From contig NC_018262.1 of NCBI RefSeq assembly GCF_000227135.1, positions 1,126,223 to 1,190,222 of the forward strand: a stretch of DNA of 64,000 bases. The letters are read 5' to 3'. The position numbers and the translations under genes are program-made. Below are positions 1 through 11,424 of the stretch, one piece after another. Every line of letters begins with the position of its first letter. The first letter of the stretch is position 1. The notes beneath the pieces are model-generated. The model had not been told where the DNA came from, did no database searches, and was given only the letters and a program-made list of their open reading frames with translations. The DNA comes from Leishmania donovani (Eukaryota; Euglenozoa; Kinetoplastea; Trypanosomatida; Trypanosomatidae).

Positions 1-3000
1 GCGGCGGATGGCCAAGAGAGGAGAGGCAGTCCTCCAGACGAGACAATTGACCAGAGCGCGTCAAACGATAAGTGCCAAGCTTCACACACGAAAGCTGCCG
101 CTGAGGTAGTCGTGGATCCGGCACAAGCGCTGCGCTGCGCACTACATCGCAGAGGTGTGCTAGGAAGCTGGTGGCTGAGCGTGCAAAGCGCATCAAGCGC
201 TGTTCTCGCGGCTCCCCAGTGAGAATTGGGGTGATGTCACAACGAAGGCACTGCACTGCGCACGCTCACCTCCGCGCTAAGAGTGAGGGGCCACGCCGAA
301 AAGGAGGCCGCCATCAACAAAGACGGTGCTGATGCTCATGAGACGTCCCAGTCACCATGGGCGGTGCTCCGGGTCCGTGTCGCGCGTCATGTACCCGCAG
401 CACCACTGCATGCTTTTGTAGGTTCGACCCGCGGCACCCCCAAAGGGCGCGAGTGCGAGCAACACGGCGCACGGAGTCGCGGTGATGTACGTCCCTCTCA
501 GCACACGAAGAACATTCAAGGGGAACAGAAAAGGGTGAGAGTTTTCGAAAGGCAAAGGAGAGTGTGCAGATTAGAGGAGAAAGGTCTCGGTCGATTCGCA
601 GAGCTGATAAAATATGCAAATGAAGAGCTGCGCTCCGAATAGGTCACCCTACGCACCGAAAGTCACGGTCGCCACTAACCAGCGGCCTACCTGTGGGTCT
701 GTGTGCTTTTTTGTGTGTCGGTGTTGTAAAGGCAATGCGCTTGACTGGCTTACCTGGTGACGTGGGAATCCATTGAGACGTCCTTTCACTAGCGTGCAGT
801 GCCCCAGTTGGAGCTGAGGGACAAAATGCAGAAAAGGGGGAGCGATTTGATGGGGGTGGGACCGGAAAAAACAAAAGCGCCAGTACGACAGCTGCTTAAT
901 ATACACGGCCTGTAGAGAGCGGGCGGGAGAGCGGGGGAGGGGGTCTAGCTGCGGCACTGAAGTAGATGATTCGCTCTTACCCTTTTTTTGTATTTTCGAC
1001 CGTGTGCATGCGTACACATGCGTGAAGATGCGGAGCTCGTGAGGTTGCTTAAGGTGATCGAATGTGTGGTGGTTGCGCACTTGCAGTGCTCCGTCAGCAT
1101 CCACGCGCGGGCGTGTGCAAGCCACCAATCATGAAGGTGACGGTGGTGGTAGATATATAGCTGTACTGCAAAACACAGAGTGCCGTGTTGGAGCTGCGAG
1201 AGTCGAGAGTGAAAGGGCCGAAAGAGGTGACAAAATGCGTCTACTTGTAAGTTGAGATTACTGTGCATACTCGCCGTAGCTCCTCTGTTGTTGTTGTCCG
1301 TGCTGCACCTCGAGCGCTGAATAGCACGACAGTATCCATGTCTGATGCACCGAAAAAAAAAAAAACATGCGCTGGGACTCACCTATTTAGAGGCAACTCC
1401 ACTATGTGCAATCCTTACATGTTTTGGTTACCGTGCCGGGGGGAGTGTTCCTCACGCAATAAAGAGAAGGAATGAAGCGATGACAGCGTCAAGCACCACG
1501 GCGCACGCACATATTCAACCGAACTGGCGCCATCTTACCCATCAAGATGCACCCCACTAGGAGACACGTAACACGCATGAGAAGACGAAATCGACTTCAG
1601 GTGAAACAGATGGAAGAATCCGCGCTATCGAGAAAGCTGAAGGCCATGTCAATAACGGATGGGAAAAAAGGCTGTGTGTGTGGGAGGGGGGGGGGGGCAT
1701 TGCTTGAGGTGCTGCGGCGCAGACGAAAAAAGAGAGAGCGAAACGAGTCATGGACGAAACGACATCCGACAAAAGAGAGTCAAAGAAAAACGAGCCGAAG
1801 GGCTTTTGAGTGTGAAAGCGCGCGAAACTCCCGTCTATCTTGGCGGTGGAGTCTCAGCAACGAATAGACACCAAGGGACGAGTGGGGACATGGAGAGCCA
1901 ACCACTACGCACACAGCCCACAGAGCGGAGCTACGAAAGTGAAGGCACCTCACGCAAACTCGAACGTGTCCACGCACTCACGGCACGCTTCTCTTACCAA
2001 CCTATCTTCGCTTCAACCAAGCCGCATACTTTTCATGTCGAAGAGATGCTCGAAAACAAGGAAAAGGGGAGCGGACGGGCGGGGCGGGAAGCATCTGACA
2101 CGTCATGGCCGTAAACTCGTTCATTTGTTTTGTGGAACCATTATCACTGGCTGAAGAAAAAAAAATCGGAACAACAAAGAGAAAAATAAAAGAACGACAA
2201 GAAAAAAAAAACAAAAAGCCGAAGCGCGGCGATATGCAGCGGAGATGGAGAGCCGGTGAGCTAGACGAGCAAGGAAACGACCTTGAGCATCAAACATACA
2301 TGATAAAGCATAGAAACTAATAATGAAAACGTTTTCTGTTCCTGTCTTTTATTTCTGTGCGTTTACTGGCGAAAGGAGAAGGAGGGAATGAGTTCTCTGT
2401 TGAAACGACGTTTTTCTTTGTTTGCGGTTGCAGAGCAAGGACGTGAAATGGGTGCTCTGCGCTACATCACGCGTCAGGCACAGCAGCGCCGTCGAGTTGA
2501 TATGAATACGAGAACAAGACACAAGGGATCAAGTCGCAACTGCACTCCCCGAAAAAAAAGGAGAAAAAAGTAGTCGTCCGCTAACTAGCACACGTGAAGA
2601 GCCCCTCGTCTCCACATTATTGCACACCCCCAAGCAGGTGCGGAACCACGAGGTACCTACAAAAGTGCTCGAGGGAGGGAGGGAGAACGCTGTGGCCCGC
2701 TTTTCACGGCAACGGCGATAGAGGAGATCAAAACAAAAAAAAAGGAAGAGCCCTCGAGGCGAGGAGGGGAGAGGGGAAGACTCGGTAAAAAGAGAAAAAA
2801 CGAAAACACAATGAAGATATATAATGAAATAGGCAAACCAGCCAGCCAACCAAAAAAAAAGAGCCCACAGACGGAGAACGCGAACGGACGTTTTTCACAA
2901 TTGAACCACATCAAGGAGGAAAAGAGAACATGGAAGGGAGCAAAGCAAGCGACAGCGACAACGAGGACCACCACCACCACCACCATCACCACCTACGCGT

Positions 3001-3278
3001 GTGGGAGAGTGCAAAGAGCGGAAGTGCAGTATCCGTTTTCTTTTTTTTTGTCGCGCTCGCCAGACACGCCGCGTGTGCACAGGCGACTTCATCCTCTCTC
3101 GAGCCTCCCGCCTCTCTTGTTCGCTGCCATCGGTGCTAGGCGATGCGCGAGAAGACGGAAAAGTTATGACATGTAAGACGTAGATCACCGAATCTTTTTT
3201 TAACGGCAGCGAGACACGCGCAGATGCACAGAGGAGCATCAGGTGACAGGGGGGATCACAGTCATAGGATACAGTGCT
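1..3278. other. spacer without a recognisable gene
   Basis: I see no convincing coding region here. The open frames on both strands are short, overlap one another and have the composition of untranslated DNA. The plus strand carries homopurine tracts (about 2156-2230 and 2730-2900), which are polypyrimidine on the transcribed minus strand, plus a poly-G run at 1686-1697 and a CAC triplet repeat at 2967-2993. Part of it should be the 3' UTR of the galactokinase gene. Confidence 0.6.
2967..2993. repeat. (CAC)n microsatellite
   Basis: An uninterrupted run of CCA/CAC triplets with a single CAT. It lies in the spacer downstream of the galactokinase gene. A comparable run occurs at 61866-61889. 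Confidence 0.85.
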
Positions 3279-4709
3279 TCAGAGCTTGCTGCCAGCACCA
3301 CTCATCTTCTTTCCCTCCAAGGAAACGACAAAACCGCCGCTGCCGGCGCGCTTCACCTTGTAGCAGGAGTTCTCCATGTTGAAGCGGGCCTTGAAATGTT
3401 TGCGAACGTGCGCCAAGACACGGTCCTCAGCGCTGCGGCGAAGCAGCATAATGATGCAGCCGCCAAAGCCACCACCCATCATACGACCACCGGCGACATC
3501 CTTGTCCTCGTTGATGAGCTCCTGGATGTAGTCGAGCTCGGGGGTGGTGATCTTCATGAGTTCGCGCATACCGACGTGGCCAGCGTTCAAAATTTCGCCG
3601 GCTTTTTTGACGCGCTCTTCGCGTGACAGCGGCAACGTCGGGTCGTTCAACTTGCGGAATTCCAACGTGCGCAGCTGCTCCATGATCTGGTAGGTGCCGC
3701 GCTCGAACTCTCCGGGTGTCATGAGAGACTTGAACTCCGCCATGAACTTTTGCACATCACCGTCGAAGCCGTACTGCTCTGGGTTGCGCACCATCAGGGA
3801 GAAGGAGTACGGCCTGCCACGGTAGCGGTGCTCACCGATCTTCTTCTGCGAGCTCTCCTGATCGATGCGAACCGAGTTATACATCTGAGCCGTGCCACCA
3901 AGCAGGTCGTGCTTGATCATCGAGTCGATCAGCATCCACGAGTACTCGTCGTGACCCAGGAGAGGTGTCATGTCGATAGGCTCGAAGGTGAGGTGCTTGC
4001 AATCCAGGAACATGAACTTGTCCACCTCCGCGAAGGCAGAGATGAACTGATCCATGATGCCGACATTCACGCCGCAGTATTCCGTCTCGATAAGGCGCGC
4101 TTCTTTGGCCAGCTCCATCAGCTCTTCCTTAGGCATCGCCGGTACAATAGAGTAGCGGCGGCCGCTCGAGGTGGGGCAATCCTTGTAACTCCTCGTGACA
4201 ACAGAGTTGATAGCGTGAATGAGCGCGACGCCGAAGGCAGCCGACGCGCTCATGCCGGCTCCCATGGGAAGGGTGCCGTGCACTACCATGCACACCCCAC
4301 TCAGGGACGCGTCATCAATGGCAACGCCGAGGCGGTTGAGTCGCAGCGTCATGGCGCCGCGCACAAAAGTTGTCCACGCCTTATTGTGCACGCATCCGCC
4401 AAGGTGGTCCATGTCGAAGTGCTCCTTCGTGTACGTCGCATAAAAGCGAACCTTCGGCTTCGCCTCCTTCTGGAAGTGCTTCACGCGCCCAACAAGGATG
4501 TGTGTGCCCTCCAACACCGCCGCCGGGCAAGTCCACCCCTCCATATAGTCAACGTGCTCACCAATCAGGTTTACTCGGCCAGGAGAGAAGGTGAAGACTA
4601 GCCACTCTACATCCGCGTCATTCTCGACTTTGAACTCCTCGCAGAAGATGGTCGTCAAGGTCGCAAGCGTGCTGTCGAGCCGCTCGTCCGGGTAGCTCTC
4701 CGCGGGCAT
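3279..4709 (-). CDS. galactokinase, probably glycosomal
   Basis: 476 residues, GHMP kinase family, phosphorylating D-galactose at C1 with ATP. All three family motifs are present. The galactokinase signature SPGRVNLIGEHVDY spans 42-55 and includes the Arg, Glu, His and Asp that contact substrate. The glycine/serine ATP loop GTLPMGAGMSASAAF spans 145-159. The C-terminal GRMMGGGFGG motif lies at about 408-417. The expected catalytic Asp is in GIMDQF (D220). The protein ends in Ser-Lys-Leu, a canonical type 1 peroxisomal signal, so import into the glycosome is inferred; in trypanosomatids galactose-1-phosphate feeds the UDP-galactose salvage route. It is longer than the roughly 390 residues of bacterial and animal enzymes. 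The extra length lies in loops such as residues 175-195. The ATG at 4709 is the first in frame and gives a normal N-terminus. Confidence 0.95.
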   Translation of the reverse strand: MPAESYPDERLDSTLATLTTIFCEEFKVENDADVEWLVFTFSPGRVNLIGEHVDYMEGWTCPAAVLEGTHILVGRVKHFQKEAKPKVRFYATYTKEHFDMDHLGGCVHNKAWTTFVRGAMTLRLNRLGVAIDDASLSGVCMVVHGTLPMGAGMSASAAFGVALIHAINSVVTRSYKDCPTSSGRRYSIVPAMPKEELMELAKEARLIETEYCGVNVGIMDQFISAFAEVDKFMFLDCKHLTFEPIDMTPLLGHDEYSWMLIDSMIKHDLLGGTAQMYNSVRIDQESSQKKIGEHRYRGRPYSFSLMVRNPEQYGFDGDVQKFMAEFKSLMTPGEFERGTYQIMEQLRTLEFRKLNDPTLPLSREERVKKAGEILNAGHVGMRELMKITTPELDYIQELINEDKDVAGGRMMGGGFGGCIIMLLRRSAEDRVLAHVRKHFKARFNMENSCYKVKRAGSGGFVVSLEGKKMSGAGSKL

Positions 4710-5800
4710 GGCTGCGTGAGATCAGGAGAGGAAGTTACAGGGTAATAGAGTTGGTGTGCGAAACTTAGTGCGCTGATGAGCGCAGCGGTAACGCGAAACA
4801 GCAAACCCAACGAGAAAAAAAAGAGGCAAAGAGCGAAATCAATGCGAGCGAAATGCGCGTTTTTGAGTCGCAAGCACACGAAGAAGAAAAAGAGAGAGAG
4901 AGAGAAAAGGGAAGGGGACGGACGATGATGACTGTGCCGTCGAAGTGCTAACGGAATACCTTGTGTTTGCGTAGGTGTGTGTGTCTGTGCTTGTTTAGTG
5001 GTACGGAGAGCTGGAGGAGCAGTGTGACAGGGCGAACAACAAAGAACGGACACACACAGAAAAAGAAGCGAAAAAGCTTGCCGGGCAGTATGGGGAGGAT
5101 GGGCAGAGATAAAGCACGTTCATAGGGTGACAGAGTCCGACATCTCAGGGCGGCGCATGTGGTGAGAGTAGAGAGACTCCCCCCTCCTTCCCCCTTGCTT
5201 TCCACCCTGTGTGTCAGCGTGTGCGTGTCCTCTTTCACTAGCAGGTTGCTTCGCATCCCTGCAAGTGTCTCAGGAAGTGAGGTCATACAACAACTCATGC
5301 AGCCAACAATTTTCACCTGCATCATGCTTCAGGGATGCAAAGAGCCGTCGAAGGGTCGTCTATGCGACTCCGAAGATCACAATTCGCAATACTCGCCTCT
5401 ACACAAAAAGGGGGCCGTTTCAGAACCCTTCCCTGACGGTCCTTGCACACGGCACCGCCCATTCAGAGCACGGAAACGATGTTACGCGCGCACAGCAGCA
5501 GCTGCATCTGACCCGTACCGTGGTTCTGGCTTCAGCGGTGTGTGTTGTAGCCACATAGCAGCCCACACCTTTCCCCGCAGTGGAGGGAAAGAGATGTAAA
5601 GTACAAAACAAAACAGACCGCCACCCGGTCGGCGAATGCGCGGCGGCCGCAGTCGTTCTCGTTCTATGCTGACAGTCTATGGTGTGTGCGTGGATTCATG
5701 CGTGATCATCTTGTTCGCGGGATGCGCCTCTAGGCCCTGTAGGGATGACAAACTCTTCTGCAAACTGCAGCCCAGAAAGAATTGCCTGCTCAGCGGCATG
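4710..5800. other. intergenic spacer
   Basis: No gene seen. A plus-strand homopurine tract at about 4880-4920 and an A-rich run near 4804-4815 are polypyrimidine on the transcribed strand and are candidates for the galactokinase trans-splice signal. Confidence 0.6.
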
Positions 5801-7576
5801 CTATGATGACGGCATCGCAGTGGCTGGAGCAGCAGCCGTGGAGCCCGCGCCGAGGTCCACCTTGACTCGGCGGAGTCCTTCCTTCAACGCATCTATCAGC
5901 TGAGCGGCTCGCATTAGCTCGTTTGACTTGGTCTCATTCTCGTGCCTGCACTCCTGCAGCAGCTGCTGGGAATGATAGAGTTGCGTCGCGAGCTGAACCG
6001 CTTGCGCACGAGGCAGCATACCGTAGGGGAAGGAGAATCCGGCCAGATCGCTGCCCGCAGCCCCCGACACAAGCGCACAGCCTTTGGCATCGTGGACAGA
6101 GGCAGCATCCATCACCTCGAGTCGCTGACGCAGTCGCCGCACCTCGTCATTGGCGTCCGCTAGCTGTCGTTGCAAGGATAGGTTCCACTCGCGCACCTGC
6201 ACTGCCATGTCTTCGAGGTGTGCTGCGCGCTGGACGTGAAGCCGTTCTTCGTCGCTGCGCACCGCGGCCAGCTGACGAGCCTCGTGTGTGTGCTGAAGGA
6301 CCTCTTGCGAGAGTTGGGCTATGCGCACGTCACGCTCCTGCAGCGCTTGTGTGTAGACGGCCCGCACCTCTTCTTCTCGTTTGTGCAGCGCGCCCTCCAT
6401 TCGCGTAACGGCATCTTCGTTGTCTTTCAGGAACTTCTCGATTCGAGCACTCTGCTCTCGATGCTGCTGTCCTAACCGCTTCTTGAGCTGCTCATTCTGT
6501 GAAAGGAGTTCCTCAAGCTGCTTCGAGTGCCTCGTTCGCTCCTCGGAGAGCTTTCGTTGTAGTGCGTGCACCTGCTGCTGTAGCTCTTCCAGTGCGCCAT
6601 GCTGCTCTGGAGTAGAGAGAGCGGCAGCGGCGGCTGTCTGCTTTTCTCTGGTGTTTGGGCGCGACACCTCGTCCAGCAGTCGTGAGAGAAGGTGACGGTG
6701 TTGCTCTGCCTCCATGCGGCGCTTGCGCTCCTGCTGCAGCTGGCGCTGAAGCTCGTGCATTGCACCCTTGGCGTCGGTTGCAGAGCAGCACGCATCCAAC
6801 CTCCAGCGAGAGGCCAAGTCGAGCAAGCCGTTCACCTCCTGTTGTGGTTCGGTGCGATTGCTAATGGCTGCAGGACCAGCCGGGTCCTCAACTTGGTTGG
6901 CGCAGCCGATGCCTGCGGTGCCTCCGTTCAACACCGGCTGATGAGGAGCCGGAAGGCCATGATTTGCGTCACCATTAATGGATGCGGGCTGCGCGTGTAT
7001 AGGGGTGCAGCATCCGTGCTGATGATGAGGGCTTCGGGCTCCGCTCGCGTTAGGCGAGCAGTGTGGCTGCTGCTGCTCGGCGTCCAGAATCCTCCGCAGT
7101 GCGAGCCGCGCAGTCGCCTCGTTTGAGAAGAGGGCCACCGTGCCAGAGGGGCAAGTGGAGGAAGAGGAGGAGCCGGAACTGCCGGGTCCGGGCGCACAAG
7201 CCACCGAAAGCGGCCTCGCAGCGGTAGCGTGGCCATTACCATTGTTGCTGCCACCTTCGTCTTGGGGTGCAAAGGTGTCCAGGCACACCAGCGGGCTATT
7301 CCGTACGGCGTCCATGAACTGCACATATGGTGTCGTGCCAAAAATTTGCTCATACAGCGAGTGCCACCGATGAAGGAAGGTGCGATTATCCAAGCTGCAA
7401 AGGGCACGACAGAGCACGCCGTAGGCCTCTCGATACGAAAAACTCGAAGACGTGGCAGTGACCACGTAGTAGTGCTTCAGTGCATCGTGCTGCGGCTCAT
7501 CGGGATGCACGTCATCGATGATAAAGTAGTAGATACACCCACGAGACTCCGTGGTGACAAGTTTGCCCAGCTCCAT
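5801..7576 (-). CDS. conserved hypothetical coiled-coil protein
   Basis: 591 residues; I do not recognise a family. Residues 1-95 look like a small globular domain (mixed hydrophobic and aromatic, with YYFIIDDVHPDE near the start). Residues 100-260 are low-complexity, rich in Ser, Gly, Asn and His. Residues about 265-480 are a long Gln/Glu/Arg/Leu-rich coiled coil with heptad spacing. Residues 505-570 form a second conserved-looking segment (GFSFPYGMLP, then a further helical stretch). A globular head followed by a coiled coil is common in cytoskeletal or basal-body proteins, but that is only an analogy. The ATG at 7576 is the first in frame. A CA microsatellite lies about 200 bases upstream. 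Confidence 0.9.
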   Translation of the reverse strand: MELGKLVTTESRGCIYYFIIDDVHPDEPQHDALKHYYVVTATSSSFSYREAYGVLCRALCSLDNRTFLHRWHSLYEQIFGTTPYVQFMDAVRNSPLVCLDTFAPQDEGGSNNGNGHATAARPLSVACAPGPGSSGSSSSSTCPSGTVALFSNEATARLALRRILDAEQQQPHCSPNASGARSPHHQHGCCTPIHAQPASINGDANHGLPAPHQPVLNGGTAGIGCANQVEDPAGPAAISNRTEPQQEVNGLLDLASRWRLDACCSATDAKGAMHELQRQLQQERKRRMEAEQHRHLLSRLLDEVSRPNTREKQTAAAAALSTPEQHGALEELQQQVHALQRKLSEERTRHSKQLEELLSQNEQLKKRLGQQHREQSARIEKFLKDNEDAVTRMEGALHKREEEVRAVYTQALQERDVRIAQLSQEVLQHTHEARQLAAVRSDEERLHVQRAAHLEDMAVQVREWNLSLQRQLADANDEVRRLRQRLEVMDAASVHDAKGCALVSGAAGSDLAGFSFPYGMLPRAQAVQLATQLYHSQQLLQECRHENETKSNELMRAAQLIDALKEGLRRVKVDLGAGSTAAAPATAMPSS

Positions 7577-8378
7577 GGGCTACGCAGCTGCTGCCCCAAC
7601 ACACGACGCCACGGCACGCAGCACCAGCAAAATCAGCTGCAGGAGAGCGATGCAGATTTTAAAACAGTTCTCACTGAAAGGCTCGATCACCCTCGTTGCT
7701 GTGGCGCTTCGTTTGCATGTCCGGGCTGCGCAGTACACCACAAAGCTTGAGCTCAGCGATGAGGTTGGCACACGCACACACACACACACACACAGTCAGA
7801 GAGAGAGAGATCGATGGAGCGGGGGAGGAGAACCCCAGGTGTGCTCGCTGGAGAGAAGAGGATAGAGAAATAGAGGTGAGAAGGGGGAGTGCACTCGAGT
7901 TTTTCTTTTGCAGTAGTGGTGCGTATGGGCCGTCCGCACTTCGCAGGAGCGAACGCCGAGTCGGTACGCTCCTCCAACATGAGAAGGGAGAACAAGAGCT
8001 GCCTCACGTTCAACCACCCCACAGCCTCGCAGGTGCGTATTCTCGCACGGCATCACTGCTGCATTTCGACGAACAACGCTACCACTAAAGAAATGGTGCA
8101 AGGACGGGGCTGCGACAGCGATGTAAATTTTGGGTTGTTTTTCTAATCAGCGAACGCTGTACCGTTAGCTGTGACCAGCGCAAGCGAGCACCACCACGGC
8201 CAACAAAGAGACAGGTCACGACACCACACCAGACCCAGTGAACGCCGCCCTGTTTCTCTGCCTCTGCTTCCATTCCCCTCACCCCGGCGGCACAGTAACA
8301 GAGGGTAATGAAATCAGGAGAGGCAGAGAGAATGTGAGGCAAAAACTGGAAAGACCTTCCAAAGCCGGAAGGGTAATG
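7577..8378. other. intergenic spacer with CA microsatellite
   Basis: No gene seen. It contains a (CA)n run at 7775-7794 followed by a GA-rich tract to about 7812, so the transcribed strand reads as a TC/TG-rich tract upstream of the coiled-coil gene. Confidence 0.6.
7775..7794. repeat. (CA)n microsatellite
   Basis: Ten CA units followed directly by a GA-rich stretch, in the spacer upstream of the coiled-coil gene. Confidence 0.9.
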
Positions 8379-10322
8379 CTACGAACTGAGCGTCGGTGAG
8401 CTGGGTGCGTGCAACGGAAATGCAGAAGGCGCTAGCTTCGCGTCCGGGGGACGCAGCATCGCTATCGGGGCTCCGTATCGCTTCGTCTCCAGTGCCTGCA
8501 GTTCGTTCGTCAGCTCTGGCTTCTGAGGAGCGGGGTTGCCAGAGAGAGGATTCACGGACCCGGCAGTGGCGTAGTTGGCGAGCCGAACGCCAAGCTGGCG
8601 GCCGCCATTGCGCTCGTAGTAAGCCTCGCGACTTCCGAGGAAAGCCCACGGGGTTGGTTGCATGGCTGTGTCAACAATGTCCGGAAAGTACGGAATCGTG
8701 TAAGCCTTTACAAGAAAGGCGAGCGGCTTGTCTGCCTCGTACCTGCCCTTCTGCGAAGACTTGCGAGCGCCGACGTTGGGTCGGCGGAAGTACATATCGG
8801 CGCGTGAGGCAACGAATTGGGCCTGGAACAGATAAGGGTTTTCTGGCGCCTCTGGACAACGCATGATGTTCGCCTTGGGGTGCTTTGTAGGGACGACGTG
8901 GCACGGCCACCGCAGTGGATTGCGCCAGGGGCTAGTCGCATCCACATACTGGAGAAGTGGACGATTGCGGAGCGTCCTCACAGCCCGCTTGTACGCCATC
9001 TGTGTCACGAGATCCTTAAACACGACAGGGATATGTGTCGAGGATGATGACGCGTCCCGCGAAGCATCGACAGGAAGAGGTACTTCCTCTGGTGGAAGTG
9101 CGAGTTCGGCAAGCAGCGGTTCCTCCGTGCTTGCACGGGCAGGTGCCGGCGCACCAGCAACGCTAGTGCCGTCGTCCGCCGCGGCAAACTCCGCCAACTC
9201 TGCCTCGCTGTACCGTAGCTCCTCTTCCGTCGCCTCGACCACTAAACTGGCATCCTCCGCCGCGCCATTCGCTGCGTCAGCGACGCTCACATCCACGGCG
9301 CCGTCACCGGCGCGCTCTCTCAGTTGAATCTCTTCATTCCACTCTCGTGCTTCATCATCGACCTGCGACGGTGCGATGGCGAGGGGGCGAATCGTGCTCA
9401 GCTCTTTTTGGGAAAACAACCGAGCCGACAGCCGCTGCGCTTCAGTCAGCGTGAGTCGCTCCGTCGGCAGCGTGTGCACCGAGTTCATGACCATATCATA
9501 CCGCAGCGTGTCGACGCCACCCATGTGGAAGGCGCTGGTGACCAGCACCGGATGGTGGATATCGTGGTAGATGAGCTCCTTGCGTATGTCCTCCATGTGC
9601 ACCGCCCGAAGGGCGCGGTCATTGATCTGATCTGCCTTGGTAAGGACAATGGTGAAGTTGGGCACCTCGCGTGCGAGAAACTGCAGCAGGTCGATGTCCT
9701 GAATGTAGAGTCCGTGTTTGTAGTGAGTGTCCATGCAGTAGTAAAGCATCTTCAAACTGGGCTGGCACCGAGAAAAGTTACGCAGGAGCACGGCGTGCTG
9801 CAGCACCGTCGACCACGGCACGGATGTACCGCCGCACCCCGGCAGATCAACAACGTTGAAAACGCCGCCCACATTGAAGAAGTTCATGGCGTCTCGGCGA
9901 AGGTGCCGATTGGAGCGGCCCACCTCCCGCGCGGAGCGGAAGAGTGAGCGCAGCAAGGACGTCTTGCCACACCTTTCTCGGCCAGCGAGGGCGACGAGGG
10001 GCGTGGCGGGGTTGCCGTCGGGAACGAAGCCGATGTTCATGGCACTCGCCACGTGACGGTGACCTTTGGAGAAGATCTGATCAGCTAGCTGCGCTATAAT
10101 CAAATCACGGCTACTGGTGACCTCCTTCAAAGAACGTTGAACCTCGGCCTCCTTGCTTGCAATGTTGCGACGCCGCTGAAGGGTGCGTTCTCGCAGGCGA
10201 TGCTTCCACTGCTGTCGCGTTGCCTCTGCCGGCTTGTGCATGTACCGACTGCCAGCGCTGTGTGTTGCGACCGAGTTGGTCAGCGCGGTGCTGCACAGGC
10301 GCAAAAGAGAACACGAATACAT
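8379..10322 (-). CDS. EngB/YihA-type GTPase, probably mitochondrial
   Basis: 647 residues from the ATG at 10322. The GTPase core sits in the first half: a P-loop at 113-124 (AGRERCGKTSLL), a Walker B/G3 DLPG at 159-162, the guanine-specificity motif TKAD at 228-231, and a G5-like TSA at 262-264. Motif order and spacing fit the TRAFAC EngB (YsxC/YihA) branch, which acts in large ribosomal subunit assembly. The N-terminus (MYSCSLLRLCSTALTN, rich in Ser, Leu and Arg and lacking acidic residues) looks like a mitochondrial presequence, so a role in mitoribosome assembly is inferred. Residues about 300-420 are an acidic, Ala/Glu-rich insertion of low complexity. The C-terminal 200 residues have no bacterial counterpart. 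An in-frame ATG 26 codons upstream would add a Thr/His tract that looks like translated CA-rich leader, so I prefer 10322. Confidence 0.9.
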   Translation of the reverse strand: MYSCSLLRLCSTALTNSVATHSAGSRYMHKPAEATRQQWKHRLRERTLQRRRNIASKEAEVQRSLKEVTSSRDLIIAQLADQIFSKGHRHVASAMNIGFVPDGNPATPLVALAGRERCGKTSLLRSLFRSAREVGRSNRHLRRDAMNFFNVGGVFNVVDLPGCGGTSVPWSTVLQHAVLLRNFSRCQPSLKMLYYCMDTHYKHGLYIQDIDLLQFLAREVPNFTIVLTKADQINDRALRAVHMEDIRKELIYHDIHHPVLVTSAFHMGGVDTLRYDMVMNSVHTLPTERLTLTEAQRLSARLFSQKELSTIRPLAIAPSQVDDEAREWNEEIQLRERAGDGAVDVSVADAANGAAEDASLVVEATEEELRYSEAELAEFAAADDGTSVAGAPAPARASTEEPLLAELALPPEEVPLPVDASRDASSSSTHIPVVFKDLVTQMAYKRAVRTLRNRPLLQYVDATSPWRNPLRWPCHVVPTKHPKANIMRCPEAPENPYLFQAQFVASRADMYFRRPNVGARKSSQKGRYEADKPLAFLVKAYTIPYFPDIVDTAMQPTPWAFLGSREAYYERNGGRQLGVRLANYATAGSVNPLSGNPAPQKPELTNELQALETKRYGAPIAMLRPPDAKLAPSAFPLHAPSSPTLSS

Positions 10323-11424
10323 GGCGTAGAGGTGCTGTGTAGTGGTGTGGTGTGGTGTAGTGTAGTTTGTGTGCGTGTGTCTGTGTGTGCTGGGCTTCAC
10401 TCAGCCTCGTCCCTGTCACCGTTGCGAAGCGGGGCCTTGCTGGTATGTGAGACGGAAAAGGGCATGGAAAGAGGAGCGGAGACGAGGTAGTTGTTGTCGT
10501 TGGACCGCGCTTGTAAGGAGAGGAAAACGGCAGCGAACAGTGCGACGAGTCGCGGTGTGACAGGGCGTGATGGAGGCCTGGTGATGAGACGAGGCAAGAT
10601 CAGCGGGAAGGGATCGGGAGGGCTTATGTGTAGCACCTCCTCCCCCCAACACGCGCATGGCCTACATTGTCTTTCAGCACCGTCGCGATAGCTCGTACAG
10701 AAAGGAAGAGAGGGGGCAGTGACGATGTGCATCACCTCTCACTTAGCCACCGTAAGCAATGCTCTGTGCTCTTCTCGGTGTGCTGCCTTTCTGGCCAGCT
10801 GTTAGTAGCAAGTGAGCAATGCAGAAAGGCAGTCGTGCACATTCACGCTCCTTTGTGCTGCACACACACAGAAAAGACAGACGTGGATCGCTGCATTTCG
10901 CCCAGCTTATGCTTGCATCCACGACGTGGTGCTTCCGGTGGCGCTGCAAGCCGTCCTTCTGGGTACAGGATTGACAGCACCACAAAGCCCGTTCAAGTAG
11001 ACACACACACACACACACACGCATGGACGTACTCGACAGCCGGGCTTGCGCAGACGCACCCAAGATGAGAGAGAGACAAAGTCCACTCTGCAGCATTGAG
11101 CCTAGTAAACATCAAGTGGACATCTGTCGCCTCTGCATGCGCAGAGAACGGTGAAACAATATGGATGTACGGCGCCACACACAAAACAAAACATGCGCAT
11201 CGATAGACCACGTCGGAGCGCAAGCCAGGAAGAACCGGCGAGCGCAACGCAGCAAACAGCTGTCATGCCCCGTCATCGAAAAGGAACGAAAATGAGAGCT
11301 TCCATATGTCTTTTTTACATCCTTTTTTTTTCTTCCCTTTCCGTTAGCACGTAGGGCGTGCGCTACCACAACACAACTCGGCGCATGCCGCGCATCCCGT
11401 CGCATCGCTCCCGGTACCAGCAAC
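10323..11424. other. intergenic spacer
   Basis: No gene seen. A (CA)n run lies at 11001-11020, and the segment just upstream of the GTPase start is CA-rich. Confidence 0.6.
11001..11020. repeat. (AC)n microsatellite
   Basis: Ten AC units downstream of the DPY-30/IQ gene. Confidence 0.9.

Noticed and set aside
3750..4601. 283-codon open frame on the plus strand
   Set aside because: Antisense to galactokinase, His/Arg/Val-rich composition typical of a reverse-complement shadow.
10323..10400. 26-residue N-terminal extension of the EngB-type GTPase
   Set aside because: Thr/His-rich translation of CA-rich leader; the downstream ATG gives a proper mitochondrial presequence.
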